Origin: Actinomycetes bacterium
GTDB taxonomy: Bacteria; Actinomycetota; Actinomycetes; Propionibacteriales; Propionibacteriaceae
Assembly: GCA_023419175.1 (NCBI GenBank)
Contig: JAEZYG010000078.1
Coordinates: forward strand, 1 to 15,794
DNA: 15,794 bases
Direction: 5' to 3'
The notes beneath the pieces were generated by a model, which was not told the DNA's origin, ran no database searches, and saw only the letters and a list, made by a program, of their open reading frames with translations. A program made the position numbers and the translations under genes. Below, piece by piece: positions 6,469 to 13,198 of the stretch (its first letter is position 1; every line of letters starts with the position of its first letter).

Positions 6469-7206
6469 CTTGCTCTCCTCTTGATTGTTCTGAGTGATCT
6501 GAGGATCTGATGACATGATGCGTCTTTCAAAATTCCAAGGAGTAGATCGGCTACAGAGCGCATCGCCGAGCATCTCTAAATAACGTGGACGAGGAATTGC
6601 CACAGCTCCTAAAGAGACCAGGTGATCGGTCGTCCACTGGATATCGAGAAGGGGTTTTTCAGATGTTGAACTCAATTCATCAACGAGTCTCCACAGGGCG
6701 ACCTTAGAAGCATCGCGTCCATAGACAGGATCGTGGAACATCGATTCTCCAGCGAAGAAAGAGCCGATAAGCACACCGTAGAGGCCTCCTACCAGACGGT
6801 TCTTTTCATCCCAGACCTCAATACTGTGAGCGATTGATTGATCGTGTAAATCCCCATAGACAGCACGAATCCGTCCGTCAATCCAATGCCCCTCACGAGA
6901 CGGATCGGCACAGCGGTCGATCACCTGCTCAAAATCGATATCGACCGTGGTGATATAGCGTCGAGCCATCTTGCGTAAACTGCGACGTCTGGGAAAGGAA
7001 TCACAGGGTAAAATTCCCCTTTGGCAAGGGGAAAACCAGCCGATCGCTTCAGTTTTCGTCCAATGATCTATCGGCATCGGGAAAAGACCTTGACGGTAAG
7101 CATCGAGCGTCATAGATGGATATATTTCGCTGCTGATAGCCACTAGATCGTCTGCAGGCCACAAAGAGCTATCGCCGAAATCGATACCGATGTCTGAAGA
7201 ATCCAC
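6409..7206 (-). CDS. aat: Leucyl/phenylalanyl-tRNA--protein transferase
   Basis: Transfers Leu or Phe from aminoacyl-tRNA to N-terminal Arg/Lys of proteins, marking them for the ClpS/ClpAP N-degron route in the cytoplasm. The 265-aa product aligns with the family through LWPADDLVA (15-23), YRQGLFPMP (37-45), GWFSPCQRGILP (56-67), AHSIEVW (126-132), GGLYGV (140-145), FAGESMF (151-157) and SLGAVAIPR (198-206). E. coli Aat is 234 aa. Family similarity ends near residue 230, and the last 35 or so residues are a Ser/Gln/Asn-rich tail of which about 247-265 are encoded by the DnaA-box cluster. The start is GTG at 7206, chosen because the conserved LWPADDL block begins 14 residues in. The GGTGGA before it sits closer to the start than usual. 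It converges on arsR and diverges from the EcsC-family gene. Confidence 0.93.
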   Translation of the reverse strand: MDSSDIGIDFGDSSLWPADDLVAISSEIYPSMTLDAYRQGLFPMPIDHWTKTEAIGWFSPCQRGILPCDSFPRRRSLRKMARRYITTVDIDFEQVIDRCADPSREGHWIDGRIRAVYGDLHDQSIAHSIEVWDEKNRLVGGLYGVLIGSFFAGESMFHDPVYGRDASKVALWRLVDELSSTSEKPLLDIQWTTDHLVSLGAVAIPRPRYLEMLGDALCSRSTPWNFERRIMSSDPQITQNNQEESKFSTGLSTCGENYSSVITQM

Positions 7207-7308
7207 TCCACCATTGTCGCCGAAATGAGATCTGCAAAGAAGATCGTCACAAAATCGGTGGACTCTTGTCCGCTGCGATAGCGTGGAGACAACAGATTGG
7301 AGGAGAAT

Positions 7309-7989
7309 ATGACTCCCAGCCAGATAGGACAGTCGATCATCGCCTTTGCTCCTGCCGAAGGCCCTTCGTCTGCGGCACGGATATTGCGATCTATCATCGG
7401 CGCTTCTATTGACGGATTAGGCCCACTTCTTGGAGCGAAACAGGTCGCTGCCGACTCTATGGAAGAAAAGGGAGACGTGGAAGCGGCTATCGATTCGCTC
7501 ATCACATCCCATATCGTCACCGCTGGAGCTCAAGGGTTGATGACCAATGTTGGAGGGATCGCCACAGCTATTCTCGGAATCCCGGCCAATATGGGGGCTC
7601 TCGCGATTCTCCATGCCCGTCTGAGCGCAAGTATTGCCCATCTACGCGGATATGATCTCAACGATCCGCGCACCCGACATGCCATCGTCGCCACCTTGCT
7701 CGGGAAGAAAATCGTAGACGATCTCGTCTGTTCGGGTAAGCTTCCGGGAACTCCTCTCGTCTTGGCGACAGCTCCCATTGCTGATCCCAGCCTTGAGCTC
7801 ATCATTGCCCAGCGAGTTCTCACCGCTCTCTTCACGTCTAGCGGTGGGAAACAAGCCATCGGATTGATCGCCAAGCGTATCCCCCTCCTTGGTGGAGGGG
7901 TAGCTATGGTCACAGATGGATGGAATACCCGCGCAATCGGCACCTATGCCAAGGAACAATTCATTTCTCGGCGTATCGTTACCCGATGA
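7309..7989 (+). CDS. EcsC-family protein
   Basis: Protein of 226 aa of the EcsC family, named for the third product of the Bacillus ecs ABC-transporter locus; the biochemical role is unknown. Family traits visible are the Gly/Ala-rich amphipathic core AGAQGLMTNVGGIATAILGIPANMGALAILHARL and the following IAHLRGYDLNDPRTR block, plus two further hydrophobic stretches near the C-terminus. These suggest membrane association without clear spanning helices. The start is ATG at 7309, preceded by GGAGGAG (7299-7305). An in-frame TTG at 7297 would lie upstream of that site and is not needed. No ecsA or ecsB lies nearby. It is divergent from aat and ends just before a two-way hairpin shared with serS. 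Confidence 0.8.
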   Translation: MTPSQIGQSIIAFAPAEGPSSAARILRSIIGASIDGLGPLLGAKQVAADSMEEKGDVEAAIDSLITSHIVTAGAQGLMTNVGGIATAILGIPANMGALAILHARLSASIAHLRGYDLNDPRTRHAIVATLLGKKIVDDLVCSGKLPGTPLVLATAPIADPSLELIIAQRVLTALFTSSGGKQAIGLIAKRIPLLGGGVAMVTDGWNTRAIGTYAKEQFISRRIVTR

Positions 7990-7994
7990 CGATA

Positions 7995-8022
7995 ACGGGG
8001 GAGAATTATCATTCTCTCCCGT
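7995..8022. terminator. Two-way hairpin between the EcsC-family gene and serS
   Basis: ACGGGGGAGAA (7995-8005), loop TTATCA, TTCTCTCCCGT (8012-8022): an 11-bp stem with one G-T pair. It starts 5 bp after the EcsC-family stop and ends 10 bp before the serS stop on the other strand, the expected place for a shared terminator of convergent genes. A T-tract is lacking in both directions, which is common in actinobacteria. Confidence 0.65.
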
Positions 8023-8032
8023 CAAGATACGC

Positions 8033-9310
8033 TTAGCGCTGAACTGGACTAAAGCGCTCTAGACCCCCCATATAAGGTCGCAAGACCTCAGGGATCGTGA
8101 CAGAGCCATCCGCGTTTTGGAAATTTTCTAGAATGCAGACGATGATACGAGTCATCGCGCACAGTGTACCGTTCAATGTTGCCAGCGGACGCACACCATC
8201 AGCATCTCTCATACGAATGCCCAGACGACGCGCCTGGAATTCAGTGCAATTCGATGTCGAGGTGATCTCGCGATAGCGATTTTGGCTCGGCACCCATCCA
8301 TAGCAGTCATATTTGCGGGCAGCGCTCAAACCGAGATCGCCACTCGCCACGTCCAAAACCTGGAAGGGGATACCCAAAGAAGCGATGAATTCCTTCTCAT
8401 AGGAGAGCAGACGCTCATGTTCGGCTTCCGCCTCCTCAGGAGAGCAGTAGACGAACATCTCAAATTTGTCGAACCAGTGGACACGGAAGATACCGCGCGT
8501 ATCCTTCCCATAGGATCCTGCTTCTCGGCGATAAGCTGAACTGAATCCGGCATAGTGCAGTGGAAGTTGGGAAGAATCGATGATCTCCCCAGAATGGTAG
8601 GCGGCCAAAGGCACTTCGGCAGTCCCTACCAGATACATATCGTCGCGTTCTAGATGGTAGACATCGTCTGCCGCCTGACCTAAAAAGCCGGTGCCGTCCA
8701 TCGCTTCAGGCTTGACCAGAGCGGGAGCGATCATCGGCTTAAAACCCCACTTCGTTGCGCACGACAAAGCATGTTGCATGAGGGCGAATTCCAGCTGGGC
8801 GCCCGGTCCGGTGAGGAAATAGAAACGCGAGCCAGAGACCTTTGCCCCGCGCTCCATATCGATTGCCCCAATGATCTCCCCGATTTCCAGATGGTCGCGC
8901 GGGGTGAATCCTTCCGCTTCAAAATCGCGAATTTCACCGACTGTCTCGAGAATATAAAGGTCGTCCTCTCCGCCTTCAGGGACGTCGTCGATCACGATAT
9001 TGCCGAAGCGTTTCATCGCCTCATCGAAACGAAGTGAAGCCTCGTCCGCCTCATGCTGAAGTTGCTTGACGCGAGCGGAAAGCTCCTTGGTGCGCGCCAA
9101 GAGAGCGGTCTTCTCATCTCCTTGAGCCCTTGCGACTTGGGAGCCTAAATTCTTTTGTTCGGCTCGAGTGGACTCGAAATCGCTGATGGCGCAGCGACGA
9201 GCCTCGTCCGCAGCTAAGGCCTCATCGACCCATTCGACAGGAGCTTGCCGTTTCTTCTGAGAACGGCGGAGAAGATCGGGATTGGTGCGCAGAATCTTCG
9301 GGTCAATCAT
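8033..9310 (-). CDS. serS: Seryl-tRNA synthetase
   Basis: Class II synthetase that charges tRNA-Ser (and tRNA-Sec) with serine in the cytoplasm; 425 aa, the normal bacterial length. Residues about 30-100 form the long antiparallel coiled-coil arm, rich in Glu/Arg/Ala, that holds the long variable arm of tRNA-Ser. The catalytic domain has GTAEVPLAAYHSGE (229-242), motif 2 (FSSAYRREAGSYGKDTRGIFRVHWF, 256-280), ITSTSNCTEFQARRLGIRMR (349-368), and motif 3 around NGTLCAMTRIIVCILEN (380-396) with the usual Arg. All key elements are intact. The start is ATG at 9310, with AGGATGATGCC upstream as a weak ribosome binding site. It diverges from the lipid-kinase gene across 118 bp. A partial tRNA-Ser gene lies about 6.4 kb away. 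Confidence 0.97.
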   Translation of the reverse strand: MIDPKILRTNPDLLRRSQKKRQAPVEWVDEALAADEARRCAISDFESTRAEQKNLGSQVARAQGDEKTALLARTKELSARVKQLQHEADEASLRFDEAMKRFGNIVIDDVPEGGEDDLYILETVGEIRDFEAEGFTPRDHLEIGEIIGAIDMERGAKVSGSRFYFLTGPGAQLEFALMQHALSCATKWGFKPMIAPALVKPEAMDGTGFLGQAADDVYHLERDDMYLVGTAEVPLAAYHSGEIIDSSQLPLHYAGFSSAYRREAGSYGKDTRGIFRVHWFDKFEMFVYCSPEEAEAEHERLLSYEKEFIASLGIPFQVLDVASGDLGLSAARKYDCYGWVPSQNRYREITSTSNCTEFQARRLGIRMRDADGVRPLATLNGTLCAMTRIIVCILENFQNADGSVTIPEVLRPYMGGLERFSPVQR

Positions 9311-9428
9311 GGCATCATCCTACCGCCGAGAGAAGATAGCCTCGACATGGACAAGCGAGATATGGCGATAAGCTGCGCAAAGACATCTGAGCTGGGAGGA
9401 TAGGACTAGGAAGAGTGAAGGAGGGATC

Positions 9429-10301
9429 GTGGACGCAACCGTGATCTACCATCCCGGCAAAGTGGGCAATATCGAACGTTTCACCTCATTGATTCGCCGC
9501 GTTGCGCGCTCACATGGATATGACGTGGAATTCATAGCCACTCACAGCGATATGGATATGGCTCAGCTCGTCTCGACTCGGCAGGCTTCTCTTTTCATCG
9601 CTGCCGGAGGGGATGGGACTGTCCGTGCAGTCGCCCAAGCATGCCCTGAGGGGATAGCGATGGGTATTATCCCTATGGGGACAGGCAATATCATCGCTAG
9701 AAATCTGGGTATCCCCCTCGATTTCGCTCAGAGCATCCAGGTGGCTTTTTCATCCCGTCAACGTCTATGCGACAAAGTGAAAGTAGAAGTCGATGGACAT
9801 TTTTCTACCGTCTATCTCGGAATAGCGGGGATCGGTTTTGACGCTGCTGTCATGGAGGCGACCTGTGAGAATCTCAAAGGAGTGATCGGACCGGCAGCCT
9901 ATATCGCCGGATTCTACGATGCCCGTCAGAAATTCCGTCCGATTAAGATTTCCATCGCCATAGATGACGGCACATGGGAAACTATCCGTGCAGTGGTGAT
10001 GATGGTGGGCAATATGCCCAAGCTTATGGGCGTTCCTCTTTTTCCGCGCGCCAAGATGGACGATGGTCTACTCGATGTCGCCTTCGCTCTTCCTCAATCC
10101 CCATCGGGTTGGATGAGGTTATGCGCTGCGATCATCTCCAGGATTCGCCGTCCCCATGTGATCGATTACAGACAAGGACGCAAGATTACGCTCAAGATAG
10201 ATGAGCCAGTCCCTTGGGAAGCGGACGGGGATCTCATGGGGAAAGGATCCGAATTTTCTTTTGAAGTCATCGGCACAATCCCCATTCACGTTATGGAATG
10301 A
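9429..10301 (+). CDS. Diacylglycerol/lipid kinase-like protein (DAGK catalytic domain)
   Basis: Member of the YegS/DgkB lipid-kinase family, expected to phosphorylate a lipid hydroxyl with ATP at the membrane face; 290 aa, a usual size. The nucleotide-binding loop is AAGGDGTVRAVA (58-69, GGDGT at 60-64), followed by PMGTGNIIARNLGI (82-95). The C-terminal half has IGFDAAVME, a KMDDGLLDV block and WEADGD, all typical of the family's beta-sandwich domain. The usual NP-S-G start of the family reads YHPGK here. The start is GTG at 9429, with a strong AAGGAGGG ribosome binding site. It ends 4 bp from the converging stop of the small membrane-protein gene. Whether the substrate is diacylglycerol, undecaprenol or another lipid is not evident. 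Confidence 0.88.
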   Translation: MDATVIYHPGKVGNIERFTSLIRRVARSHGYDVEFIATHSDMDMAQLVSTRQASLFIAAGGDGTVRAVAQACPEGIAMGIIPMGTGNIIARNLGIPLDFAQSIQVAFSSRQRLCDKVKVEVDGHFSTVYLGIAGIGFDAAVMEATCENLKGVIGPAAYIAGFYDARQKFRPIKISIAIDDGTWETIRAVVMMVGNMPKLMGVPLFPRAKMDDGLLDVAFALPQSPSGWMRLCAAIISRIRRPHVIDYRQGRKITLKIDEPVPWEADGDLMGKGSEFSFEVIGTIPIHVME

Positions 10302-10305
10302 CAGA

Positions 10306-10716
10306 TTAGTTATCCGTGCCGGGTAAGCGTTTGTCTTTGGAGATATCTGGCAAACGGCGTCCACTCAATATCCAGCTTAAGACGATGATGCCAGTCCAGT
10401 TGATGATTAAAGCGATCAGCGTTCCGAATGCGGATAACGAATAGCTTTGATCGGCGATAACCAACGTGGTAAGACATGCTGCTCCCAAGAAGAGGATGAT
10501 ATGCAATGTCGAGAGAGAAGAAGAGGCTTTGCTATCTCGCCGAGAAGGCGTTGGCGCCGAATAGCCATTGTGATAGGGCTGCATCTGCTGATACATCGGT
10601 GTGGGAGGTGAATAGCTTTGATATCCCTGTGGAAGATCACCATAACCAGGCCATTGAGGAATCGGCGAGGTGTCAGCCGTATATTCGTCATAGGGCTTTT
10701 CAGGTTCGTGATGCAT
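10306..10716 (-). CDS. Small Pro/Tyr/Gln-rich protein with two membrane helices
   Basis: Unrecognised protein of 136 aa. Residues 1-55 are Pro, Tyr and Gln rich without charge clusters (for example PPTPMYQQMQPYHNGYSAP) and are probably disordered. Residues 56-68 are Ser/Lys/Arg-rich. Two hydrophobic segments follow at about 69-88 and 96-118, then a short basic tail. This layout, a disordered proline-rich cytoplasmic tail before two TMs, is common among small actinobacterial membrane proteins of unknown role. The start ATG at 10716 has no convincing ribosome binding site; a second ATG at 10724 is in another frame. That the coding frame is real is supported by the TM pattern and the tight fit between dagK-like and pheA genes. 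No function is proposed. Confidence 0.6.
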   Translation of the reverse strand: MHHEPEKPYDEYTADTSPIPQWPGYGDLPQGYQSYSPPTPMYQQMQPYHNGYSAPTPSRRDSKASSSLSTLHIILFLGAACLTTLVIADQSYSLSAFGTLIALIINWTGIIVLSWILSGRRLPDISKDKRLPGTDN

Positions 10717-10834
10717 GGGTTCATTATGTCACTTGGGAGAAAAGAAAGTCAGCAATACCAGGGAGATCTCAGGGGAGAGGCGGTGTGGGATAAAGATCCT
10801 CTTTCCTCAAAGTTGAGCAGGTAATGTTGATCCC

Positions 10835-11767
10835 GTGCGCGGTTTTTTTGGTCCAGAGGGCACCTTCACCCATCAAGCGTTGATCGCTTTGCTTACGACT
10901 CGTTCGGAAGATACGCAGATATGTCCGTATGCGACGGTGCAACGCGCTCTTGATGCAGTGCGCATAGGTGAAGTGAAATCGGCAGTCGTTCCGATCGAGA
11001 ATTCCGTGGAAGGGGGAGTGAGCGCCACATTGGATTATCTGGCTTTGCCTGCCAGTCCGTTAAGAATCATGGCTGAAGTGGTGATACCGGTCAGCTTTGA
11101 TCTGCTCGTGCGCCCAGGTACCTCGATCGATCAGATTCACAGCGTCATCTCCCACCCTCATGCCATCGCTCAGGTTCGCGGATGGTTGAGCGATCATCTA
11201 CCCCATGTCTCCATCGTCGAGAAGGGATCAACCGCTGCCGGTGCCGCTGAAGTGGCGAAAAATTCCACCTATGATGCCGCGATTGCAGCACCTATCGCCG
11301 CCGAACTCTACGGGCTTGTTCCCCTCGCTAGGCAGATCAATGACAGCGCTGTCGCCCAGACCCGTTTCGTTGAGGTCACCAATAGCGATAGCGTGGTCGA
11401 ACCTACCGGCTGTGATAAGACCACGTTTGTCGCCTATTTACGTCAAGATCGTTCGGGAGCTTTGCTCGATATCTTGTCCCAACTTGCCGTCCACGGGGTG
11501 AATCTGTGCCGTATTGAATCGCGTCCTACCAAGACGACCTTGGGTCACTACTGTTTCAGTATCGATGCTGAAGGACATATCGCAGACGCCCGTCTAGCTC
11601 AATCGCTTATCGGTTTGAAAAGAATTTGTAAAGATGTCGTCTTTCTTGGAAGCTATCCCAGAGCGGACGGAATCGCTCCATCAATTCCAGATGGATACAC
11701 CAATAGCGATTATGAATCAGCTCGACAATGGTGCGATCAGATAAGCGTTTTTAAGCGGCTTTCTTGA
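10835..11767 (+). CDS. pheA: Prephenate dehydratase
   Basis: Converts prephenate to phenylpyruvate in phenylalanine biosynthesis. It is a monofunctional actinobacterial-type enzyme of 310 aa, with no chorismate mutase domain. The catalytic domain (about 1-182) begins FFGPEGTFTHQAL, continues with PIENSVEGGVSATLDYL (53-69), and ends with the catalytic TRF (176-178). A C-terminal ACT domain (about 197-275) carries ESRPTKTTLGHYCF, the phenylalanine-binding region used for feedback inhibition. The start is GTG at 10835: upstream codons lack an in-frame ATG, and the family N-terminus matches here. The ribosome binding site is weak (GCAGG, about 15 bp away), so a leaderless transcript is possible. 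The C-terminus overlaps the end of the whiB-like gene by 17 bp, tail to tail. Confidence 0.95.
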   Translation: MRGFFGPEGTFTHQALIALLTTRSEDTQICPYATVQRALDAVRIGEVKSAVVPIENSVEGGVSATLDYLALPASPLRIMAEVVIPVSFDLLVRPGTSIDQIHSVISHPHAIAQVRGWLSDHLPHVSIVEKGSTAAGAAEVAKNSTYDAAIAAPIAAELYGLVPLARQINDSAVAQTRFVEVTNSDSVVEPTGCDKTTFVAYLRQDRSGALLDILSQLAVHGVNLCRIESRPTKTTLGHYCFSIDAEGHIADARLAQSLIGLKRICKDVVFLGSYPRADGIAPSIPDGYTNSDYESARQWCDQISVFKRLS

Positions 11768-12296
11768 GGTCAACACGTTTCCCATAAAGGGTGTGATAGG
11801 TCTCCATTACCTCTTCAACGCTTGGGGGAGTGGGACGAGTTTGCGTATGAATCTTCTTCGCACTGCGCATTCGTCTCATGTGGCGTTTGATCGTTGAAAG
11901 GGAACATCCCGCTTGGGTGGCCAATTCGTTTAAGGTCGCTTTGGGATATTGCTGACGTAGTTGGACGATCGTCTCGTGGTTGACTCTTGTGCCGCTTGGG
12001 GTGTCCACATAGCTATCAAAATTCTCTTTGGCAAGGTGATATCCCAATTTTTCTCGGATAATCCTTCTCTGAGACGCCGTGGTGGCTGCGCAGTATCCGG
12101 AAATCTCGAAATCGACGACGGCGCGGTGTAGACAGGAGGAGAGGAGGGGGCAATTTTCGCATAGGGAGTGTAGATAAGCGCAGAGAGAACGTGTGCGCTC
12201 ATCGTTGCGTGTTGTGCTATCGCTTTCAACAGAGGGATCAAGAAAGACAGATGAATGGGTGATACATGCGGGTACGGTTGATGGTGCCGATGTCAT
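11751..12296 (-). CDS. Divergent WhiB-like Fe-S protein with an added C-terminal helix-turn-helix
   Basis: Actinobacterial WhiB-like (Wbl) regulator, 181 aa, longer than the usual 80-130. The cluster ligands are Cys11, Cys46, Cys49 and Cys55 (C-x34-C-x2-C-x5-C), the family pattern with a slightly long first spacer; Cys39 and Cys69 are extra. The usual G[VI]WGG turn is replaced by GYCAA (67-71), followed by the expected basic stretch SQRRIIREK. Residues about 107-144 (ETIVQLRQQYP, LNELATQAGCSLSTIKRHMRRM) resemble an independent helix-turn-helix. An excellent GAGGGAGG lies before the ATG at 12296, so the start is firm. The upstream 99 bp are AT-rich with a TATAAA -10-like element. It lies downstream of the sirtuin gene on the same strand. 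Role unknown; Wbl proteins bind [4Fe-4S] clusters and partner sigma factors. Confidence 0.8.
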   Translation of the reverse strand: MTSAPSTVPACITHSSVFLDPSVESDSTTRNDERTRSLCAYLHSLCENCPLLSSCLHRAVVDFEISGYCAATTASQRRIIREKLGYHLAKENFDSYVDTPSGTRVNHETIVQLRQQYPKATLNELATQAGCSLSTIKRHMRRMRSAKKIHTQTRPTPPSVEEVMETYHTLYGKRVDLKKAA

Positions 12297-12395
12297 ATTT
12301 CCTCCCTCGTCGCTGAGATGTGGAAGAGATTTATAATGCTAATCTAAACATAAATCTTGACGTTAAGCCATGTCTGCGATAATGAGATAATTTCT

Positions 12396-13145
12396 TTATT
12401 GGCGAATATTGAGATAGTCTATGACCTTCTCCATGACTTCGCCGACAGGACGTCGAATGATCAGATCGGCTTGGGAGTCGAAGGGCGTGGCGTCCAAATT
12501 GATAAGCGCCATATGGCGTCCGCGATAGAAATTGACCATTCCCGCTGCTGGATAGACGTTGAGAGACGTTCCCGCCACGATTAAAAGATCGGCGTTGTCA
12601 ATCGCTGAAATCGCCTCGTGGGTCACACCGTCATCGAGAGCTTCGCCGTAGAGGACAACATCTGGACGCACAATCGATGAACACTGAGGGCAGATCGGAA
12701 TCAGTGGTTCATCGGGAATCTCGTCCAGATCGATATGGTGGCGTGATGAACCCATGCAGTAATTGCGCTGGGTGGATCCATGTAATTCGTAGACGCGTTG
12801 TGAACCTGCCATCTGGTGCAAGCTGTCGATATTTTGAGTTACCACCGCGCTGATGTGCCCTGTTTTTTCCAAGAGAGCTGCAGCTAGATGAGCTGGATTT
12901 GGTCTGGCGTCAGGGTGGATGAGATGGGAGCGATGAAAGGAGAAAAAAGCATCGGGATGTTCGACAAGACAGTCGTGACTGAGCAGATATTCTGGCGGCC
13001 ACGGACTGTCCTGGCAGGTGGCATAGAGACCTGCCGCCGAGCGAAAATCGGGAATACCGGATTCGGTGGACACCCCAGCTCCGGTGAAGAAGACGGCTCG
13101 TGAAGCCTTTTCTAGCCAGCAGGCTAATATCTGTTCACTGTCCAT
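12396..13145 (-). CDS. Sir2-family NAD-dependent protein deacylase
   Basis: Removes acyl groups from lysines using NAD, releasing nicotinamide; cytoplasmic. The product is 249 aa, a usual sirtuin length. NAD-binding motifs are GAGVSTESGIPDFR (22-35) and TQNIDSLHQMAG (103-114). The catalytic His122 lies in ELHGS. RPDVVLYGEAL (160-170) and GTSLNVYPAAG follow. The zinc module is unusual: C130-M-G-S133 replaces the first CxxC, while CPQC (152-155) is intact, with a His pair (136-137) nearby. The start is ATG at 13145, with only a weak ribosome binding site. It begins 12 bp after a strong stem-loop that follows argG, so expression may depend partly on read-through. It may regulate acylation of metabolic enzymes, as CobB does; no acetyl-CoA synthetase or acyltransferase is nearby. 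Confidence 0.93.
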   Translation of the reverse strand: MDSEQILACWLEKASRAVFFTGAGVSTESGIPDFRSAAGLYATCQDSPWPPEYLLSHDCLVEHPDAFFSFHRSHLIHPDARPNPAHLAAALLEKTGHISAVVTQNIDSLHQMAGSQRVYELHGSTQRNYCMGSSRHHIDLDEIPDEPLIPICPQCSSIVRPDVVLYGEALDDGVTHEAISAIDNADLLIVAGTSLNVYPAAGMVNFYRGRHMALINLDATPFDSQADLIIRRPVGEVMEKVIDYLNIRQ

Positions 13146-13156
13146 GGCATCACGCT

Positions 13157-13192
13157 AGCGCTCCAGATGGGGATGTAGCCATCTGGAGCGCT
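13157..13192 (-). terminator. Strong stem-loop between argG and the sirtuin gene
   Basis: AGCGCTCCAGATGG (13157-13170) and its perfect complement CCATCTGGAGCGCT (13179-13192) enclose an 8-base loop: a 14-bp perfect stem. On the minus strand it begins 6 bases after the argG stop and ends 12 bases before the sirtuin ATG. There is no T-tract after it on the minus strand. It is probably the argG terminator, or a partial one tuning read-through into the sirtuin and whiB-like genes. Confidence 0.65.
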
Positions 13193-13198
13193 GAGGTT

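Noticed and set aside
7266..7292. Nested inverted repeat (TTGTC...GACAA, CGCT...AGCG) before the EcsC-family gene
   Set aside because: Arms are only 4-5 bp with a bulge; too weak to claim an operator or riboswitch.
12001..12009. GTGTCCACA, one mismatch from the actinobacterial DnaA box, inside the whiB-like gene
   Set aside because: It is a single isolated 9-mer in coding sequence, expected by chance at this frequency.
12357..12385. TTGACG with TAATGA at 17 bp or GATAAT at 15 bp, as a plus-strand promoter
   Set aside because: No plus-strand gene follows; it would read antisense into the sirtuin gene. The -10 or the spacing is poor in either reading.
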